Below, in pieces: positions 1 through 7,122 of a DNA stretch of 34,317 nt. Source of the stretch: Clostridia bacterium (lineage in GTDB: Bacteria; Bacillota; Clostridia; Oscillospirales; Acutalibacteraceae); contig JAFSYP010000123.1 in NCBI GenBank assembly GCA_017449935.1, positions 1 to 34,317 on the forward strand, read 5' to 3'. Both the position numbers and the translations under genes were made by a program. The notes below the pieces were generated by a model. It was not told the DNA's origin and made no database searches. It worked only from the letters and a program-made list of their open reading frames with translations. The stretch's first letter is position 1. Every line of letters begins with the position of its first letter.

Positions 1-23
1 GCGGATTGCGAAGCAAGATTTTT

Positions 24-90
24 CGTCAGGTTGTACAAAAAGCTCGAAGGCTTGCTGACGCAAGTCAAGAGATTTTTGTGCAGCATGACG
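24..90. repeat. Long imperfect hairpin element at left edge
   Basis: The DNA can fold into one long stem. CGTCA (24-28) pairs with TGACG (86-90), TGTACAAAAAGCTC (about 32-45) pairs with GAGATTTTTGTGCA (69-82) with one mismatch and one G-U, and CTTGC (51-55) pairs with GCAAG (60-64) around a TGAC loop. An open frame runs from the window edge to a TAA at 94-96, but the base pairing explains the sequence better than coding does. It may be a dispersed palindromic (REP/MITE-like) element or the structured 3' part of an upstream transcript; the window edge prevents a decision. Confidence 0.5.
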
Positions 91-160
91 GAATAAGATT
101 CGAGCAAGGCGTGCATCGCGAATTGTGCGGTGTTGCCTTAATTCTATTACCTAAAAAGAC

Positions 161-188
161 AGACCGTATCCTTTTCGGGATGCGGTCT
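161..188 (-). terminator. Rho-independent terminator of the lipoprotein/GDPD operon
   Basis: AGACCGTATCC (161-171) pairs with GGATGCGGTCT (178-188) with one G-U wobble. On the minus strand the stem is followed by TCTTTTTAG, so it ends transcription of the GDPD gene that stops at 208. On the plus strand it is followed by GAAACTTTTTC, so it may also work weakly in that direction. Confidence 0.8.
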
Positions 189-207
189 GAAACTTTTTCG
201 GGAGCGA

Positions 208-1032
208 TCAGGGCGCCAGACGATCTGTTTCCATGTAGCGGAAACCGGCCTCATACAGCATTTTTGCATCCTTGAGCTTGTTGACTGTCCACATGGAAAC
301 CGGAACGCCCGCGTCGACGGCGCTCTGCATGGATTCCACGGTGTTCTTGTCGCGGTCGCAGGAGAGCCACACGTTGCCGCCGATGGATTTGGCTTCGTCG
401 ATCTCCTTCTGTGTGATCTCACCGCACAGGTACCAAAGCTCGATATCCGAATGGAGCGTTTGACGAATATAAATCAGCTGATCCAGATCGAAGCTGATGA
501 TCATCGCCTGTTCGGAAAGACCTTTGTCAGAAACGGCCTGCAGCAGTTCACGGATGCCGTTATAGTCGCTGCCTCTTGTTTTGATCTCGATCTGCGGTCG
601 CGAATCGGTGCCGACGAACAGGTCAAGGTATTCCTCCAGCGTCGGGATTTGCAGTTTGCCGTATTTCAGATAGCCGGGACCGCGCTTGATCCTGTATTGC
701 AGCAGTTCTTCATAGGTCGAATCTTCGATCACGGCGTTGCCGTTGTACCACGTTTCGATGTTGTCGTTGTGGCAGATGACCCACACGCCGTCCTTTGTCA
801 GATGCACGTCCGTTTCGACGGCGTAAAACCCCATGTCAATGGCGATCTTATAGGCGGGGATGGTGTTTTCCGGCGCCTTCGCTCTGACGCCGCGGTGCGC
901 CGTCAGATAGATCGGGTCCTGTTCGGTCGCAACGCCTCTGCCGACCAGCGAGGGCATCGGTAAAATACCGAAAATGATCAGATCGACCGCGGCCATAAGG
1001 CCTGCAAGCACTTTTTGAAAAAACTTTTTCAT
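208..1032 (-). CDS. Membrane-anchored glycerophosphodiester phosphodiesterase (GDPD)
   Basis: This 274-residue GDPD-family enzyme should hydrolyse glycerophosphodiesters to an alcohol and glycerol-3-phosphate. The N-terminus (residues 1-35) is a basic start plus a hydrophobic segment, consistent with membrane anchoring or export. The catalytic signature follows: HRGVRAKAPENT around residue 46, then ETDVHLTKDG and the HND triad element. The C-terminal SMWTVN and ETDRL motifs complete the TIM barrel. The start has GGAGG upstream in the 14-nt gap after the lipoprotein gene, so the two form an operon. It is a clear paralogue of the GDPD at 5185-6024. The substrate cannot be read from sequence. 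Confidence 0.9.
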   Translation of the reverse strand: MKKFFQKVLAGLMAAVDLIIFGILPMPSLVGRGVATEQDPIYLTAHRGVRAKAPENTIPAYKIAIDMGFYAVETDVHLTKDGVWVICHNDNIETWYNGNAVIEDSTYEELLQYRIKRGPGYLKYGKLQIPTLEEYLDLFVGTDSRPQIEIKTRGSDYNGIRELLQAVSDKGLSEQAMIISFDLDQLIYIRQTLHSDIELWYLCGEITQKEIDEAKSIGGNVWLSCDRDKNTVESMQSAVDAGVPVSMWTVNKLKDAKMLYEAGFRYMETDRLAP

Positions 1033-1046
1033 ACTATGCCTCCGAT

Positions 1047-1859
1047 TTATTCTTCCGCGATCTCCGTCGGTTCGTCCCAGATGAAGTCATAGAACTCCAG
1101 ATTTTCCTGAAGGTTAAACGAAACGTCGGTTTCGCCGAGCTGTGCGAGCGTGCCGGTAAAGTTCACGCTGGACGAAACGATCGCGTTCTTCACCAGATGC
1201 AGCGACGTCACGCGGTTGGTTTCCTTGTTGATGCGCGCAAAGATCTCACAGCCGTTGTAGGAAACGTCGTAGTCGCTGACCTCGATCGTGTCCTGATACT
1301 CCGCAAAAGTGCTGAGGATCTCGGTCTTGTCGGCCTCGAAATCGAACGCGTTGGCCGCAGCGCCGCTTGCGGTGCTGTCAGCCAGTACAATATGCACGTC
1401 GTAAGAATAGCGGTCGTCCTCGACGTCGGCGATCTCCGCCTTGACGATGTCCGCGCTCGTCAGACGGCTGACGACGTCGGTGCCCTTGAGCGGCAGGAAA
1501 TCGTTCAGGTCGCTGCCGTATTCCTTGGTTTCTTTGACTTTATCGAGCGCCTCGGAGAAGTTTTTGGCGAACTGGATGAGCGCCTCGGCTTCCGTATTGT
1601 CGCCGGTATTCACATCGCGCACGTCGGAATCAAACGAGGCGGAAACGCCGGGTTTTTCCTTTTTGATCGCATTGACGGCACGGTTATAGAAATCCAGGAT
1701 CTGCTCCTCGGAAACAGGTCTTGCCTCCATCGTGACAGCTTCGGGCTCGGTCGTCGACTCTTCGTTCTCATCGCCGATCAGAGAACAGGAAGCCGTCGTC
1801 AGCACGGCCAATACCGCCGTCAGCACGGCGACGATTTTCAAAAACAAGGATGCGCGCAT
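1047..1859 (-). CDS. Lipoprotein of unknown function, paralogue of 19846-20787
   Basis: The 270-residue product starts at an ATG preceded by AAGGGAG; a longer open frame upstream lacks a comparable site and runs through the promoter. Residues 1-25 form a lipoprotein signal ending in TASC (Cys25), followed by a Glu/Thr-rich linker. The rest carries the pattern 'EEQILDFYNRAVN', a central 'SRLTSADIVKA' and a C-terminal 'DVSYNGCEIFARINKETN' with beta-strand periodicity. The same order of motifs appears in the lipoprotein at 19846-20787. I do not recognise a named family. It is the first gene of a two-gene operon with a GDPD, so a role at the cell surface beside that enzyme is possible but unproven. 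Confidence 0.8.
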   Translation of the reverse strand: MRASLFLKIVAVLTAVLAVLTTASCSLIGDENEESTTEPEAVTMEARPVSEEQILDFYNRAVNAIKKEKPGVSASFDSDVRDVNTGDNTEAEALIQFAKNFSEALDKVKETKEYGSDLNDFLPLKGTDVVSRLTSADIVKAEIADVEDDRYSYDVHIVLADSTASGAAANAFDFEADKTEILSTFAEYQDTIEVSDYDVSYNGCEIFARINKETNRVTSLHLVKNAIVSSSVNFTGTLAQLGETDVSFNLQENLEFYDFIWDEPTEIAEE

Positions 1860-1890
1860 ACTAAAATCTCCCTTCAATTCTATAACAAAC

Positions 1891-1919
1891 ATTTTAACAT
1901 ATCCCACTTTTTCTGTCAA
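1891..1919 (-). promoter_or_regulatory. Sigma-A promoter of the lipoprotein/GDPD operon
   Basis: On the minus strand a perfect -35 TTGACA (1914-1919) is followed by a 17-nt spacer and -10 TAAAAT (1891-1896), about 32 nt before the lipoprotein start codon. Confidence 0.85.
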
Positions 1920-1945
1920 CCGAAAACCGTTTTTTATTTGAAGGA

Positions 1946-1974
1946 TTGACAAAACGAGCAAAATCCCGTAAAGT
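1946..1974 (+). promoter_or_regulatory. Sigma-A promoter of the cyclophilin/GH43 operon
   Basis: A perfect -35 TTGACA (1946-1951), a 17-nt spacer and -10 TAAAGT (1969-1974) lie about 30 nt before the cyclophilin start. The promoter diverges from the one at 1891-1919, and the two -35 elements are 26 nt apart. Confidence 0.85.
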
Positions 1975-2004
1975 ATATGTATCTTACAGGAAAAGGTGAT
2001 AAAC

Positions 2005-2652
2005 ATGAAAAAAAGATCAGCGTTGATTCTGGCGATCGTACTTGTTCTCTCGCTCATACTCGGCGGGTGCGGGAAAGGATCGTCTTCCGTGAAACAGCCG
2101 GAGGACGCCGCGAATTCGACGGCACAGAACGCCGCAGGCAGCGCGGAGCACAGCTTCGTTTTGTTCACGATGGAAAACGGCGAGGCGTTCAAGATCGAAC
2201 TGTATCCCGAATACGCGCCGAAGACGGTCGAGAATTTCCGCAAGCTCGTCTCTGAAGGCTTCTATGACGGTCTGACGTTCCACCGCATCGTGGATGATTT
2301 CATGGCGCAGGGCGGCGATCCCGCGCTTTCCGGCCGCAAAGAGGCGGACTCCATTTACGGCGAATTCGCAAACAACGGCTTTGCGCAGAACACGCTGCAC
2401 CACGATCGCGGCGTTATTTCCATGGCGCGCACGACGGTACCCGATTCCGCGTCGTCGCAGTTCTTTATCTGCTACAGTGACACGTATTCCGCGTCGCTCG
2501 ACGGCAGCTATGCCGCGTTCGGCAAGGTGATCGAGGGTATGGAAACGGTCGACGGCTTCCTGACGGTGGAGCGCAGCTATAACTCTATGGGCGAACTGGC
2601 GACGCCTGTGACGCCGATCGTGATCGCACATGCCGAGATCGTCGAAGGATGA
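2005..2652 (+). CDS. Cyclophilin-type peptidyl-prolyl isomerase lipoprotein
   Basis: This 215-residue protein has a lipoprotein signal with lipobox LGGC (Cys22) and a short Ser/Ala-rich linker to about residue 48, then a cyclophilin domain to the end. The active-site stretch is visible: FHRIVDDFMAQGGD with catalytic Arg94, Phe99 and Gln102, then SQFFICYSD and a GKVIEGMETVD motif. It should catalyse proline isomerisation in proteins folding outside the membrane. The ATG at 2005 is preceded by AAGGTGAT. A GTG three codons earlier is in frame but lies inside that ribosome binding site. The stop overlaps the next gene's start (ATGA), so the genes are translationally coupled. Confidence 0.93.
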   Translation: MKKRSALILAIVLVLSLILGGCGKGSSSVKQPEDAANSTAQNAAGSAEHSFVLFTMENGEAFKIELYPEYAPKTVENFRKLVSEGFYDGLTFHRIVDDFMAQGGDPALSGRKEADSIYGEFANNGFAQNTLHHDRGVISMARTTVPDSASSQFFICYSDTYSASLDGSYAAFGKVIEGMETVDGFLTVERSYNSMGELATPVTPIVIAHAEIVEG

Positions 2653-3653
2653 AGCGTGTCGTCTGTCTGCTGCTGGCGGCGTGGATGATTGGCGTCGCCG
2701 TATGCACAGCGGCGGCGAAGGATCGGGATATGACGTATTCCCTGACAGTCGATGATTTTTCGATCCGCGATCCGTTCGTGCTTCTGGACGGCGGTCTGTA
2801 CTATATGTACGGGACGTGCGCGACGGACAAGCCGGGGTACGGCTGTTTTGTCAGCGAGGATCTGAAGCACTGGGCCGGCCCGTTCAACGTGTTCACGGCG
2901 GACGACGGATTTGACGGAGCGGACAATTTCTGGGCGCCGGAGTGTCACCGGTACGGCGGCGCCTATTATCTCTTTGCAACGTATCGTTCCCGCACGACGG
3001 GACGCCGCGGCGTATCCGTTTTTCGCGCCGCTTCGCCGATGGGACCGTTTTCAGAGATCTCCGACGGACACGTCACGCCGCACGGCCAGGACTGTATTGA
3101 CGGCACATTGTATGTCGAGGACGGCAGGCCGTACATGATCTATGTACGCGAATGGACGGGGACGGACGACGGCGTCGGCCGCATGACGGCCGCCGCGCTG
3201 AGCGACGATCTGTCGCATTTTATCGCGAAGCCCCGGGATCTGTTCCGCGCGGACGATCCGGCTTGGAAACCGCGTCGTGTCACGGATGGACCGTTCCTCT
3301 ATAAGAGCCGTACGGGCAAGCTGCTGATGCTCTGGTCCAACGTCTCGAAGGACGGCTACTGTGTGGGCATTGCCGCCGCGAACCGCTTGCACGGCCTCTG
3401 GCGGCAGCAGTATGCGCGGCTGTATGCGAAGGACGACAAACGGCATGAGCTGGACGGCGGACACGGTATGCTCTTTAAGGATAAGGACGGACGGCTCCTG
3501 CTCTGCATCCATTCTCCGAACGGCGGCGCGAGCGCACACGCGGTGTTTCTGCCCGTTCGCGATCTCGGGTACACGCTCGCATTAGACGAGCGTCCGACGC
3601 TCCAAACGGCGTTGCTTCGCGCGCTGGACCGGCTGACCGCTTTGCTGTCATAA
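2649..3653 (+). CDS. Exported GH43-like glycoside hydrolase
   Basis: The 334-residue product has a signal-like N-terminus (residues 1-23, ending CTAAA) and then a five-bladed-propeller GH43 pattern: IRDPFV with Asp41 (expected general base), WAPE at 95-98, and IDGTLY with Asp151 (the pKa-modulating position). GH43 enzymes normally place the general acid Glu in an EGP motif; here the equivalent reads VTDGPFLY, with Asp213 instead. A conserved GGHGM motif follows. Substrate (xylan, arabinan or other) cannot be assigned. The start overlaps the cyclophilin stop. An alternative ATG at residue 28 has a better spaced GAAGG and would give a cytoplasmic form; I prefer the longer one because of the signal peptide. 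Confidence 0.82.
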   Translation: MKRVVCLLLAAWMIGVAVCTAAAKDRDMTYSLTVDDFSIRDPFVLLDGGLYYMYGTCATDKPGYGCFVSEDLKHWAGPFNVFTADDGFDGADNFWAPECHRYGGAYYLFATYRSRTTGRRGVSVFRAASPMGPFSEISDGHVTPHGQDCIDGTLYVEDGRPYMIYVREWTGTDDGVGRMTAAALSDDLSHFIAKPRDLFRADDPAWKPRRVTDGPFLYKSRTGKLLMLWSNVSKDGYCVGIAAANRLHGLWRQQYARLYAKDDKRHELDGGHGMLFKDKDGRLLLCIHSPNGGASAHAVFLPVRDLGYTLALDERPTLQTALLRALDRLTALLS

Positions 3654-3661
3654 AAAAATAT

Positions 3662-3698
3662 CTGCCGCATTTCAGACGATCTGATCTGCGGCAGTTTT
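3662..3698. terminator. Bidirectional terminator between convergent genes
   Basis: CTGCCGCA (3662-3669) pairs with TGCGGCAG (3687-3694), and an inner TCAG/CTGA pair extends the stem. The plus strand continues with TTTTATTT, and the minus strand continues with a T-run derived from the AAAAAAATA before the stem. It therefore serves both the GH43-like gene and the metallophosphoesterase gene that ends at 3701. Confidence 0.85.
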
Positions 3699-3700
3699 AT

Positions 3701-4999
3701 TTACGGTATTTGGACCTGAACGGGTTCGGACTGCATTCCGTACGCGTTTTCCGCTGTGACGGTGATTGTCGAACCGGACGGCGCCGATGAAGTAAACGCG
3801 ATCTTTTCGTAGTCGTCAGCCAGCCAGTAGTCGTTGACGAGCGTCTGTTCGTCGACCGTTTTGCCGGCGCCGTCGACCGCGGTCATCCTGTACAGGAACA
3901 CTATGGTCCCGTCCGTCGCTTTGGCGGCGGGCAGCTCGATGTTTACGGTTCCCTTTTTATTCTTTGATACAGTGATCGCGGCTGCTTTGTCGAACGCGGG
4001 TGCAGACGCGGCTGCCTGCTGCTGCGCGCTCGTGTATTCGCGCGCGGTCTTGTCCGCGACGTTGTGCAGCGTGTATTCGCACAGCAGTTTGCCGCTGATC
4101 GCATCGAATCCGCGCAAACGCACGGCGTTCTGTGCGTCGACCTCCACGATCCAACACTGCGCGATCACGTCAGAATACGCAGGATGCACGCAGTTTTCGC
4201 CGTCGACCGTCAGTTCGGCGTAATACACGGCGCCGGTGCCGACCGCTGTGAAAGCACCCTGCCAGATGCTGCGCGGATCGTTCAGCGGATAGTGGGAATG
4301 TCCGGAGAAGTGAATGATCTGCGGGTATTCGCTGAAAATGTCCTTGAAGTATCCGATGCCCCAGCCGTCCTCGTCGAAGCTGCCGTAGACCGTGTCGCTG
4401 ACATGCTCATGGTGCGTAACAAAGATTGGCTTTTGCGGATCGTCCAGTACGGCCGCGTCGAGCTGCTCGCGCAGCCATGTACGCTGATACTCGCTGTAAT
4501 GCTCGTTCTCTGTTTTCGACGCGGACAGGCCGATGAAGTGGAACCCGTTGATGACTGTATGGAAATCCGTGCTTTGGCCGCTCAACTGCTCATAAAGGCG
4601 CAGAGACTTCTTGCCCAGCGTATTCCCGTCGTGACTTTTGGCTACGACGGCAAGATGCTGCGTCTGCGGCTGCAAGACGCTGTTGACGGCGCCCTTGAAG
4701 CCGAGAAACTGGGCGAGCGTACCCTTGTTAGTCAGATCGCCCGCAAAGACCGCCGCGTCCAGCTTGTCGTACGCCTTGTCCTGTTCGGCGTCGCTGTACG
4801 CGAGCGAGAGGATCTTTTGGATGCGTTTGGCGCGCTTGTCGCCGACGGTTTTGATATGCGTATCGCTGGCGATGACAAAACGCAGTACCGGCACAAAATC
4901 CGAATCGTCAGCCGGCGCGGTCACCTTATTGCGCGACGCGCTCAGAGACAGCGCGAACGTCGTGAGTGATAAAAGCACGGCAAGGATCTTCTGAAGCAT
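3701..4999 (-). CDS. Exported metallophosphoesterase-like protein with altered GNHD motif
   Basis: The 432-residue protein has an N-terminal hydrophobic signal or anchor (about 1-20) and a calcineurin-like metallophosphoesterase domain: SDTH, AGDLTNKG, VTHHEH and SGHSH. The usual GNHD metal/catalytic motif is replaced by KSHDG, so the bridging Asn is missing. From about residue 330 a C-terminal beta-rich domain follows, looking like a fibronectin/Ig-type module. I chose the third of three clustered ATGs because AAAAGGA lies 9 nt upstream of it and almost touches the first two. It is transcribed divergently from a GDPD operon across a repeat-rich control region. The substrate is unknown, and reduced or altered metal chemistry is possible. 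Confidence 0.8.
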   Translation of the reverse strand: MLQKILAVLLSLTTFALSLSASRNKVTAPADDSDFVPVLRFVIASDTHIKTVGDKRAKRIQKILSLAYSDAEQDKAYDKLDAAVFAGDLTNKGTLAQFLGFKGAVNSVLQPQTQHLAVVAKSHDGNTLGKKSLRLYEQLSGQSTDFHTVINGFHFIGLSASKTENEHYSEYQRTWLREQLDAAVLDDPQKPIFVTHHEHVSDTVYGSFDEDGWGIGYFKDIFSEYPQIIHFSGHSHYPLNDPRSIWQGAFTAVGTGAVYYAELTVDGENCVHPAYSDVIAQCWIVEVDAQNAVRLRGFDAISGKLLCEYTLHNVADKTAREYTSAQQQAAASAPAFDKAAAITVSKNKKGTVNIELPAAKATDGTIVFLYRMTAVDGAGKTVDEQTLVNDYWLADDYEKIAFTSSAPSGSTITVTAENAYGMQSEPVQVQIP

Positions 5000-5027
5000 G
5001 TACATCATTCCTTTTGCATTTTTCTAT

Positions 5028-5056
5028 ATCATAGCAAAAAAAGGACTGCGGCGCAA
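5028..5056 (-). promoter_or_regulatory. Promoter of the metallophosphoesterase gene
   Basis: On the minus strand -35 TTGCGC (5051-5056), a 17-nt spacer and -10 TATGAT (5028-5033) lie 28 nt before the chosen start codon. Confidence 0.7.
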
Positions 5057-5072
5057 GAGTTAAATGTATTTC

Positions 5073-5107
5073 GGCACGATTCAGGCACGATTCAGGCACG
5101 ATTCAAT
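5073..5107. repeat. Three tandem 11-bp direct repeats, Pho-box-like
   Basis: GGCACGATTCA occurs three times head to tail at 5073-5083, 5084-5094 and 5095-5105. Read as hexamers, TTCAGG, TTCAGG and TTCAAT (5080, 5091 and 5102) are separated by identical 5-bp spacers CACGA. The 11-bp period puts all copies on one face of the helix. The block lies 16 nt upstream of the phosphoesterase -35 and 21 nt upstream of the GDPD -35, a typical place for an activator. The hexamer/spacer geometry matches Bacillus PhoP boxes, but the last two bases of the hexamers differ from that consensus. Confidence 0.75.
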
Positions 5108-5128
5108 TAAGTCGAACGCTTTTTTCGG

Positions 5129-5157
5129 TTGCACTTTCCCGCGCCATGTGGTATAAT
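5129..5157 (+). promoter_or_regulatory. Promoter of the second GDPD operon
   Basis: TTGCAC (5129-5134), a 17-nt spacer and a perfect TATAAT (5152-5157). A TG at 5149-5150 supplies an extended -10. The start codon is 28 nt downstream. Confidence 0.85.
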
Positions 5158-5184
5158 CCAGATATATGAAAGGAGTGATTCGTT

Positions 5185-6024
5185 TTGCTGACATGGATTA
5201 ATCGGATCATCACGGCCGTTCTGGTGCCGATCTTTATGAGCGCCAATTCACCGGTGTTTTTGCTTCAGCAGCAGATGAACCGGCCGAAGGATCTGATCTC
5301 ATTATCCGAAAGCACGGTCATCACGGAGCCGATGCTCATCACCGCGCACCGCGGCGTCAACGCCCAGGCGCCGGAAAACTCGATCCCTTCGTACGAGCTG
5401 GCGACGGAACACGGCTACTATTCCGCCGAATGTGACATCCGTCTGACGAAGGACAACGTCTGGGTGCTCAGCCACGATCCCTTTGTGAGCAAGTGTTTCT
5501 GGCAGGTCGGACTTGTGAGCCGCACGGACTTTGCGTCGCTTCGCAGTTTTACGTATAAGACGGGTACGAACTTCTGGAACTATCCCGACATGCAGATCCC
5601 CACGCTCGATGAATTTCTCGACGTGTTCGTCGGCAGTGAAACGCGTCCGCAGATCGAGATCAAATCGTCCGACTACGATTCGCTGCATACCGTTTTGGAA
5701 GCGGTGCGCTCGAAAGGTCTTATGGACAAGGCGATCATCATTTCCTTTGACCTGAAGCAGCTTCAGATCATTCGCGAACAGGACCCGGATGTCGAGCTGT
5801 GGTATCTGGTTTATGCGATCACGCAGAAGAAGATCGATGAAGCCAAAGCGCTCGGCAACTGCTGGCTTTCCGCCGACCGCAAGCTCAACTCGGAAAAAAT
5901 GATCCGCAGCACGCTCTCGCAGGACGTCGGTCTGTCGCTGTGGACCGTCAACAGCATCGCGGACGCCGAAAAGTTGTATGAAATGGGCGTGCGATATATC
6001 GAAACAGACCGCTTATGCAACTGA
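5185..6024 (+). CDS. Membrane-anchored glycerophosphodiester phosphodiesterase (second copy)
   Basis: This 279-residue GDPD-family enzyme has a hydrophobic N-terminal segment (about 4-30) and a TIM-barrel domain with HRGVNAQAPENS, ECDIRLTKD and the HDPF element, then IEIK, SLWTVN and ETDRL. It shares long identical runs with the GDPD at 208-1032, such as the ISFDL and ITQK stretches. The start is a TTG preceded by GAAAGGAG at good spacing; the first in-frame ATG is 17 codons later, inside the hydrophobic segment, and has no comparable site. It heads a four-gene operon. The likely products are glycerol-3-phosphate and an alcohol, formed outside the membrane. Confidence 0.9.
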   Translation: MLTWINRIITAVLVPIFMSANSPVFLLQQQMNRPKDLISLSESTVITEPMLITAHRGVNAQAPENSIPSYELATEHGYYSAECDIRLTKDNVWVLSHDPFVSKCFWQVGLVSRTDFASLRSFTYKTGTNFWNYPDMQIPTLDEFLDVFVGSETRPQIEIKSSDYDSLHTVLEAVRSKGLMDKAIIISFDLKQLQIIREQDPDVELWYLVYAITQKKIDEAKALGNCWLSADRKLNSEKMIRSTLSQDVGLSLWTVNSIADAEKLYEMGVRYIETDRLCN

Positions 6025-6041
6025 GATGGAGAGTGTCTATA

Positions 6042-6650
6042 ATGAAAAAAATATTTGCATTATTTCTGATCTGCGCTTTGACGCTCGGCATGTGCGCTTC
6101 GTGCTCCCATGCGGACCGCTCGGCGTCGACCGCGGACGCAACCGCGCAGGAGCCGTCGACGAATGAAAGCCTGACGGAGACTTCCGCATCGGAAACAGAG
6201 ACAGCGACAGCCGCCGAAACGACCGAAGAAGCGGAATCGACCGCACCGACTGAGACGACCGTCACAGAGGAGACGTTCACGGACGCGAAGATTTCCGTGC
6301 GGTACGCGGAGGATGGGATGCCGTCGGAGCCGTACGATACGTGCGTTGCCGAAACCGGCGAGATGCAGACGCAGCTCGTTTTCACGACGGATGCGACTGT
6401 CCGCGATTTCTGTGTTCTCGCGCTCACGGAGCCTGACTTTGACGACAACGGCCAGATCCATTTTAAAACGAGCGTCGTGTATCGGCAGGACCGGCTGACG
6501 CCCGACCGTCCGCTTGTCGTCACGACCGTGTTTTTCGGCGATATTCCGAACAACGGCGTCTCTTATGTGGATAAGGACGGCGTGACGCGGACTTTCTCCG
6601 TGGATATGAGCGGCGAAGACGGTTCGGTATTTCTTACGGAGATCAAATAA
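6042..6650 (+). CDS. Small lipoprotein of unknown function
   Basis: The 202-residue product has a lipoprotein signal with two possible lipidation cysteines (Cys18 in LGMC or Cys21 in CASC), a low-complexity Thr/Glu/Ala/Ser linker to about residue 80, and a compact C-terminal beta-rich domain of about 120 residues. I recognise no family. The ATG at 6042 follows GGAGA; an upstream in-frame ATG overlaps the GDPD stop and would spoil the signal peptide. It lies 17 nt after the GDPD gene, mirroring the lipoprotein/GDPD pair at 208-1859, although the two lipoproteins do not look homologous. Confidence 0.8.
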   Translation: MKKIFALFLICALTLGMCASCSHADRSASTADATAQEPSTNESLTETSASETETATAAETTEEAESTAPTETTVTEETFTDAKISVRYAEDGMPSEPYDTCVAETGEMQTQLVFTTDATVRDFCVLALTEPDFDDNGQIHFKTSVVYRQDRLTPDRPLVVTTVFFGDIPNNGVSYVDKDGVTRTFSVDMSGEDGSVFLTEIK

Positions 6651-6663
6651 GGAGGAGTACGCT

Positions 6664-7122
6664 GTGTGCCCGGATGAATATGTGCGAAAAGCAGAGGAAT
6701 ACTTTACTGCGGGCTATAACTGCTGTCAGGCGGTAGCGGCCGCATTTTCGGACGTCGCCGGTCTGCCGGAGGAGACGCTGCTGCGGCTGTCGTGTCCGTT
6801 CGGCGGCGGCTTTGCGCGTCTGCGGTACGTCTGCGGCGCGGTCAGCGGGATGGGACTGATCGCCGGTTTGGTATACGGCGACGGCACGCCGGACTGCAAA
6901 AAGCAGATGTATCCCAAAATACGCGAGCTGAGCGACGCGTTTGAAGCGCGGTTCGGTTCGATCGTGTGCAGCGAGCTGCTGCGCGGGATGGGCTCGCACA
7001 ACGATCCGCCCGTGCCCGACGAACGTACGCCGCAGTATTATCATCGACGCAGCTGTCTGGACTGTGTGAAGGCGGCGGCGGAGATTCTGGCGAAGGATCT
7101 GGAAGCGAATGAACACATTTGA
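6664..7122 (+). CDS. C_GCAxxG_C_C family redox-type protein
   Basis: The 152-residue protein matches the C_GCAxxG_C_C family: an N-terminal AGYNCCQAV motif, then FGGGFARLRYVCGAVSGMG (the central C-G-x-x-x-G element with Ala replaced by Val), a Cys at about residue 78 and another near 99, and a closing C-x-x-C (CLDC). Family members are thought to bind metal or act in redox reactions; the exact role is not established. It starts at a GTG with GGAGGAG 6 nt upstream, 13 nt after the lipoprotein gene, so it belongs to the GDPD operon. Its C-terminus overlaps the next gene by 14 nt. Confidence 0.85.
   Translation: MCPDEYVRKAEEYFTAGYNCCQAVAAAFSDVAGLPEETLLRLSCPFGGGFARLRYVCGAVSGMGLIAGLVYGDGTPDCKKQMYPKIRELSDAFEARFGSIVCSELLRGMGSHNDPPVPDERTPQYYHRRSCLDCVKAAAEILAKDLEANEHI

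Noticed and set aside
6-275. An 89-codon open frame at the left edge
   Set aside because: It crosses the hairpin element and the terminator at 161-188 and runs antisense into the GDPD gene.
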